A DNA stretch of 64,000 bases, taken from the NCBI RefSeq assembly GCF_963678635.1, contig NC_087070.1:42454988-42518987 (forward strand), written 5' to 3'. The position numbers were made by a program, and so were the translations under genes. The notes beneath the pieces were generated by a model. The model made no database searches. It was not told the DNA's origin and saw only the letters and a program-made list of their open reading frames with translations. The stretch comes from Symsagittifera roscoffensis. Lineage: Eukaryota > Xenacoelomorpha > Acoela > Convolutidae. Shown piece after piece: positions 58,861-64,000 of the stretch (the first letter of the stretch is position 1; every line of letters starts with the position of its first letter).

Positions 58861-59418
58861 TTAGTCGTCGGGGAAAAAACCGTGGGGGACGATGTCGTGT
58901 ATTATGTCGGATTTTGTTAGTAATTTTGCTAGTATGCGAATGATGTTTTTAGTTTGAAGCAGTGGCCAAAGCAATTGAAGTGCTTTAATGGTTTTTAGTT
59001 CTTCAGTGCCAACTGCAAACTCATAAGGTGTGTTTTGGATGAGATTATATAATTTGTGATTGTATTTAGTGTTGTGGATGAATTCCAATATTGGGATTTC
59101 TATAGGTTGAATAAATTGATGTGGGATAAGGAAGGGTCTGGATTCTTCTGCGTTAAGGGTCGTCGTGATGGGACAAAAAATATACATTTGGGTTATGGGA
59201 TCATAATTGCGAAGAATACCGTGAAGGTTAGTATCTTTGATGCAAAAATGGTGAAGTGTATTTAGAGTTAATAAACTGAAAACGTTGGTGTGGTTGTCTT
59301 GATGGAGTGTGCAGGTCAAAATGATTTTGTATGAAGCGATAGTATGTATACGTGTGGGTTTGTTTAGTGCGCAACATAATGTCGTGTGAGCAGTGCAAAT
59401 CGCGTTCATGTGGTGCAA
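58861..59418 (-). CDS. virus-like element ORF C, unknown function
   Basis: Minus frame of 185 codons, ending KLLTKSDIIHDIVPHGFFPD-D and TAA at 58,861. Its upstream 190 bp overlap the end of the 474-codon ORF in another frame, and in that overlap the ORF B reading looks at least as natural, so the true start may be internal. Candidates are an internal Met or a frameshift from ORF B. The unique part (from about 59,228 down) is Ile/Leu-rich with TQMYIFCPITTTLNAEESRP and LKTIKALQLLWPLLQ. No domain recognised. No break is seen, unlike the glycoprotein. Confidence 0.5.
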   Translation of the reverse strand: MHHMNAICTAHTTLCCALNKPTRIHTIASYKIILTCTLHQDNHTNVFSLLTLNTLHHFCIKDTNLHGILRNYDPITQMYIFCPITTTLNAEESRPFLIPHQFIQPIEIPILEFIHNTKYNHKLYNLIQNTPYEFAVGTEELKTIKALQLLWPLLQTKNIIRILAKLLTKSDIIHDIVPHGFFPDD

Positions 59419-60652
59419 GGAAATTGAAGGTTAGTGAAAATAATTGAAATCTTTCTTTAAAACTTTCGTAAGCTTGCATGTCGGTTAGTGCTTCAGAAAT
59501 GACTTGGTCGAATTTGCGATCAAATATATTGAGTGTAAATACATATGGTGCTTTGATGAAGAATTTTTCTGTGATTTGTGGGTTAGCGAAGCGATTATCA
59601 TCTAAAAATTGGTCTTGGTTAGCTCGGATGATGTTATGATCGTAATATTCTAGCGTATATTCGTTAGCTCGGTGTGCAGTGTATGTTTTTAGTGACTTTT
59701 TATATCCTATATAAGTAAATTGTCTATGTGTTAGTGGCGTGGTGAGTCGGTATAGCATATCTTGACTTCTTTCTATATCGATATGAGTATTAGATAATGG
59801 TAGGCAAAGGGGATTAGTAAAATGATAATATGATGTCCAATGAAGTGTAGGCATTAAAACATGTTCATCTACAAAACTACGTGTGTCGTTAGTGTCATAG
59901 GGGGTGTTTAAAGTATACTGTGGAAATGAAGGTAAGGTGATTGCTAGAAAATCTTTCGTGTTAGTGTGATTTGGATGATTAATATATTCACGGGCTGTTC
60001 CTGGTTTTGTTGGAAATGGGTGGTTTGGGAATTTTCTTTTGAAAGTGCGATAAGCTCTATTAGTGCTATTTGATGATTCGGTGGGTGTGGATGATGGTGC
60101 TAATGATGCGGTATAAGCTGAAGAGGGTGTAGGTGTAGGTGGGTTTGATGATTCTATTGTGGATGAAATCTGATTTATAGTGGGGGTGTCAAGGTGGAAG
60201 GGTTGTTGTTGTAGGGTGATAAAATTATCTAGTTCTTGGGAGATTTGGGGAGTATCTGGAGAATTGGATGATCGGTCTGAATGAAATGAAGAGTAGGTTG
60301 GGGTGACTTGGGAAGCGTAAGAGGGTGTAGAAATGGATGGGAGTGGGTTATTTAGTGGGATTGGTTGAAAAGGGGGTGTTGAAAAAATTGAGGAGTTGGT
60401 TTGAAAATTATTGGATGGAGATGGTGCAGAGTCTGCAATTTCATCAGGGGTTTCAATATCAGGGTTATTGAGTTGTGAAATGGAGTATAAAACTGAAATA
60501 TGTGAATTAGTGTCTGAATTCATGCCTGATGTTATATTACTGGTTGGGAAATCGGGTGGCGGGAAAGCAAAAAGTGGAATTATTGTAATTGGAGTGTTGA
60601 GGTTGGTTGGGTGGGAATTTGAGCGGTGTAGGGATCCAAGTTGTCGGCTCAT
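59228..60652 (-). CDS. virus-like element ORF B, 474 residues, unknown function
   Basis: Intact minus frame starting MSRQLGSLHRSNSHPTNLN. Residues about 1-205 are rich in Ser, Thr, Pro and Asn and look disordered. From about 206 (FKRKFPNHPFPTKPG) the sequence becomes mixed and probably folded, with WTSYYHFTNPLCLPLSNTHI, RQFTYIGYKKSLKTYTAHR and KAPYVFTLNIFDRKFDQVIS. The ATG overlaps the stop of the glycoprotein frame as ATGA, which favours coupled translation from one messenger. No family recognised. An intact frame of this length in AT-rich DNA is unlikely by chance. It could be a structural, nucleocapsid or matrix-type protein, but nothing in the sequence decides. Confidence 0.6.
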   Translation of the reverse strand: MSRQLGSLHRSNSHPTNLNTPITIIPLFAFPPPDFPTSNITSGMNSDTNSHISVLYSISQLNNPDIETPDEIADSAPSPSNNFQTNSSIFSTPPFQPIPLNNPLPSISTPSYASQVTPTYSSFHSDRSSNSPDTPQISQELDNFITLQQQPFHLDTPTINQISSTIESSNPPTPTPSSAYTASLAPSSTPTESSNSTNRAYRTFKRKFPNHPFPTKPGTAREYINHPNHTNTKDFLAITLPSFPQYTLNTPYDTNDTRSFVDEHVLMPTLHWTSYYHFTNPLCLPLSNTHIDIERSQDMLYRLTTPLTHRQFTYIGYKKSLKTYTAHRANEYTLEYYDHNIIRANQDQFLDDNRFANPQITEKFFIKAPYVFTLNIFDRKFDQVISEALTDMQAYESFKERFQLFSLTFNFLAPHERDLHCSHDIMLRTKQTHTYTYYRFIQNHFDLHTPSRQPHQRFQFINSKYTSPFLHQRY

Positions 60653-63313
60653 CGTGGGCTAAAAAAATTATTATTTTGAGACTGAAAAGCGGTGGTATGG
60701 GGTTGTTCTATAATTTGTTCATATGTATTTTCATCTTGTGAATGATGTGTCATTATATGTTGAATGGGACTTTGTGATATGGTTGGTCTGAAATTTGGAT
60801 TATGTGTTATTGCTAAATTTCGAAAATTTCGTGGGACTAGGGATAATGGATGGTTATGTGGTAGGGGTGGTAACTGTGGTGCTGTAGGTGTTATTTCTAC
60901 ATTGTTATGTTCTTCGTCGTATGTGTTCTGTGTTGTTGCTATTTTTGTGTTGTATTCTTTTATTTGTGCGTCTAAAAGAATTTTGTTTATTGATGATGAA
61001 AAAATTCCAAAGAATCCTGCAAATGGTATGCGTGCTACACTTGCTTGTCTATTGACTTGTGTGTGTATAGCACATGTGTTATAGATTCCTTTTAAAAGTG
61101 AAAAAAGAAATCCTATAAAGTTAAACATTGCGTATAGAATAGTCAACTTTTCTAAGATGTAATAGGGCCATCCTAGAAAATCAAGAATTTCATTTTTTAG
61201 TGTAACAAAGCTAAAGATATTTATGGGTGAGATATCTTGTGGTCGGTATTTTTCACCGTTTAGATATATATAGTCTTTAATGTCTTTAAAATATCCGCTA
61301 TGTTATAATCTTGTGTATAAATATCTGCAAATCCTGCGGTTTCGGCAAGTTTGCGTAAGTTTTGGTCAATTGATTGTCTTTGTATAGTGTCCATTTGTGT
61401 TAATAATTCTTGGAATTGTTGTGTTCTAATGTGATGTTGGATATCGGATTTTGAATAAATTCCAATTGATTGTAAGTCGATATTTGGGTTTCGAGCAATA
61501 GCTCTAATGCTTTCTGGTGAAAATTTTTTGAGTGATTGCATTAATGTGGGGTATGGGGTAAGAAGGTAATATTTATCTTCATCAGATTTCAGTTGTACTA
61601 CATTGTGGCTATTTTCTGATCCACATGGAACTGCGGTATCCCAGAAATAGGTTCGTCTTGAAAGTGTGTCAACGAGAAATGTACTTTATTCTTATAAAAG
61701 ATAGGGATTCTTTTATAGCATCGTTTATCTTCAAAAACATATAGTGGTGATACTTTTTTGGTACAGGTATAAAACCATAAAATGTTTCCTTCGTAGTCTA
61801 AAAAATTTGATCTATTTCCTGATAGTAAATATCCTGCGTAGGGTATTTTTAATACTGCTAGTGCTAGTGATTGTAAGATTTGTGTTCTTTCTAATTCGCA
61901 TAGTTGGTGAAGTGTTTCTAATTCAGAGAGTGACATTTCTTGAAAAATTCGGCTAATTGTGTAGTCTAATTTCATATCTAACTGAATATCATAGTGGATA
62001 TTACCGAAATATGTACTAATCATTAGTGATATTTCTTGTAAACGTGTGCTTCTAGTGTCATGGGGCTTTAGATGTCCACCAGGTTGACCTTTACTTTTTT
62101 GAAAATTAACTGGTATATATGATGTTCCTTCGTTTATAGGATGACTTGTGGCGTATGGGTCGATTTTTATTTTTCCAGTGGTCATGTCGAATCCTTTTTC
62201 GTATTCAACTAATATTTCGGAGTATTTTGTGAAGTGGGTTTCTGTATTTACATGCAAGTTCTGTTTCTTGATATATTTGAAAACGTGTCAATTTATTTTC
62301 TATATTGTGTATGTTTCTAGAATTAGAACTTTTTTTCGTGATGGATTTTTTTGTTCATATGGAATTGATTGTATAAAATACTTTTCGTGAAATTTTATCA
62401 TTCGAGCGTGTATTTTTGCTACTTGAAATGTTGTACATGTGTCTTCGGGGAACCAAACAATTGTTGCTTGTGTTCGTGTTGTAGGGTCACAATAGCCTTG
62501 ATCGTTTTTACAAGGTAATCTAAATCCTTGATAGATCATTGTGTTGTCAGATAAATCGCGTGTGAGTTGTATTTTTTCGAGTTGTATTTTCCAATCGAAA
62601 AACATTATTTCTTGATATCCTTTATTTTTTGTGTCTGCTTTACAGTTTGATGGGTTATTTATACCAATGTGCGGTATCCAGTGTTTATCGTGTATGTCAT
62701 AAGTTAATCTTCCGTGTGCGCCGTTGTATGGGTATTTTTCATCTAGTTTTATATGTCCTTGATATCTTTCAAGTTCTGCTTGATGTACAGAATCTGCAAA
62801 AACTTGGAAATATACTAACTTTCTATCTGTGTTTTTATTTCTTGTGATATTTAGTCTGAGTAACTCGTTTTTACAATCTTCGGGATTGAGATGTAAAAGT
62901 CGTTCGATATTACTCTGGTAGAATGATTCGTGGTCAAGTCGGTTTTTATTTCCATTTGAGACTTGTGAACAATGTACTTTCTTTTCAGAAAATGTTGCTG
63001 TGAATTTATATCCTATAACTGTTGTTGCTCAGGCTTTTGAATAAAGTGTCGCTATTACATTTGTAGTTTCTATAGCTTGTGGTTCTGTTTCGCATTGTGA
63101 TACCTGATTTATTGCATATTTGTGTAGTGTTTTTTGTTCATTTTCTTCACAATCGTAATGTGTTACTAATAAATCTTGGGGTCCTGTGCGGGGGGAAGGA
63201 TTTATGTTCTGGTTGGAGATTACTAGAAAAAAGAGTTGGAGAAAAATTAATATTTTTAGAATATACAGTGTATGATAATCCTGAGTATGGGTTATAAAAT
63301 GTGATGTAACCAA
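60649..63313 (-). pseudogene. broken virus-like membrane glycoprotein gene
   Basis: Successive minus frames give one protein-like layout. A hydrophobic signal-like stretch (KILIFLQLFFLVIS) comes first, then a Cys-containing ectodomain (THYDCEENEQKTLH, VSQCETEP, GYCDPTTRTQATIVWFPEDT, KRCYKRIPIFY). A hydrophobic segment near 61,140-61,060 (AMFNFIGFLFSLL) follows, then a Pro/His/Asn-rich tail to 60,649. The spacing recalls envelope glycoproteins of chuvirus-like negative-strand viruses, which have also been captured by BEL/Pao elements. This is a resemblance by eye only. Breaks: in-frame TGA at 63,029-63,031, TAG at 62,300-62,302, TGA at 62,288-62,290, a frame change near 61,640 and another near 61,262. 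As it stands it cannot yield a full-length protein unless recoded. Confidence 0.55.
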
Positions 63314-64000
63314 TTGTCTTTTTGGTATATCTGTCGTATTTGTATATTACTTCAGTTGTTATAAACGGTGGTGGTAGTGATTGAGCTGTTAAATTTGGTG
63401 GGTTTAATGGGTAGGGATGTTGAGCAATGTTGTTTAGTTTAACCGTGATTTCAAATTTCAATTGTAGACTATTTTGTTGGAGTATTTGGATGTTATGATC
63501 ACGAATGTCTTTGTGGATGTCTTGTCTATATTGTAGTCTATTGAGTGCCCAGTTGTGGAGTCGGTTACTTTCTGGGTGTTGTCCAAATAATGGTGGAGGT
63601 GCTGTGAATGTATTCCAGTCTAGTCTTAAAGGAATATTTGTTGATGATTGTTCTCGATTCTAGCGTCGAGGTTATTTGGGAAAATTAAGTTAATAGGCGT
63701 TGGTGAAATCTGGCTTATTGATGGTGTTGATGGTAGTGATAATGTTTCTGGTAGTGATGAGGATGTTGTTGTATCCGTAGAAATATCTATTGGATCATTG
63801 ATTAAATTTGGTTCACCTTGTGTGAATGATTGTGTTGTCCAATATGGTAGTCGTGATGTTTGGTTTGGGGGGTTAAAGGGATTTTCACGTATTTGTTCAG
63901 ATGTTTGTGTTGAACCTAAGTAATCCGAGGGTAGGCTTGAGGTGCTACGTTGTGAATGAAGCGTAGGGGTTTCTGGTAATATACCAATGGGGTTTTCTGG
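63147..64000 (-). pseudogene. virus-like element ORF A, incomplete at window end
   Basis: Enters from beyond 64,000 as a Ser/Thr/Pro/Gln-rich minus frame (SLPETLSLPSTPSISQISPT) that stops at 63,626. A shift between 63,626 and 63,660 leads into the frame ending at 63,147 (LDWNTFTAPPPLFGQHPESN, YKYDRYTKKTIGYITFYNPY). Its end overlaps the glycoprotein start by about 170 bp. A low-complexity N part and folded C part echo ORF B. No family recognised. Confidence 0.5.

Overview
The window looks like repeat-rich, AT-rich DNA from an invertebrate animal. Spliced genes have multi-kilobase introns with GT-AG borders. The intervening DNA holds decayed CR1/Jockey-type, Penelope-like and BEL/Pao retroelements, tRNA-related SINE heads, small terminal-inverted-repeat elements and several satellites. 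The clade cannot be fixed from the sequence alone. No bacterial operons, rRNA genes, CRISPR arrays or convincing functional tRNA genes were seen.

Region by region. 1-1,012: a decayed charged coiled-coil frame (minus). 1,281-1,950: a 62-bp tandem repeat. 2,725-4,815: long inverted arms around a GIY-YIG nuclease remnant of a Penelope-like element. 6,565-9,035: two non-LTR reverse transcriptase fragments and SINE-like repeats. 9,515-10,123: small TA-flanked elements. 12,517-27,865: a six-exon plus-strand gene for a MAP kinase phosphatase of about 579 residues, the best-supported gene here. Its introns 2 and 5 are 6-7 kb and packed with repeats, including a roughly 170-bp satellite and an 895-bp tandem duplication. 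28,850-29,190: a large fold-back repeat with long G and C runs. 36,300-42,037: a broken BEL/Pao retrotransposon that has lost its RT catalytic core. 43,331-46,789 (minus): two phase-matched exons that look like the cytoplasmic tail of a G-protein-coupled receptor.

48,899-56,858 is a duplicated block: two arrays of a 41-bp minisatellite, about 78 and 70 units, each followed by the same roughly 590-bp flank. The minisatellite is open in all three minus-strand frames, which produces long spurious ORFs. About 56,859 to the window end is a T/G-rich stretch (plus strand) with a chain of minus-strand frames: an incomplete Ser/Thr/Pro-rich frame, a broken virus-like membrane glycoprotein, a 474-codon frame whose ATG overlaps the glycoprotein stop (ATGA), and a further overlapping frame. 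This is the least explained part of the window. It is probably an endogenised virus-like or envelope-bearing mobile element whose other end lies beyond 64,000.

Only the phosphatase and perhaps the receptor tail look like intact host genes. The mobile-element frames are broken, except that the 474-codon frame and its downstream partner are long and uninterrupted. All homology calls are from reading translated sequence by eye; no database was searched.
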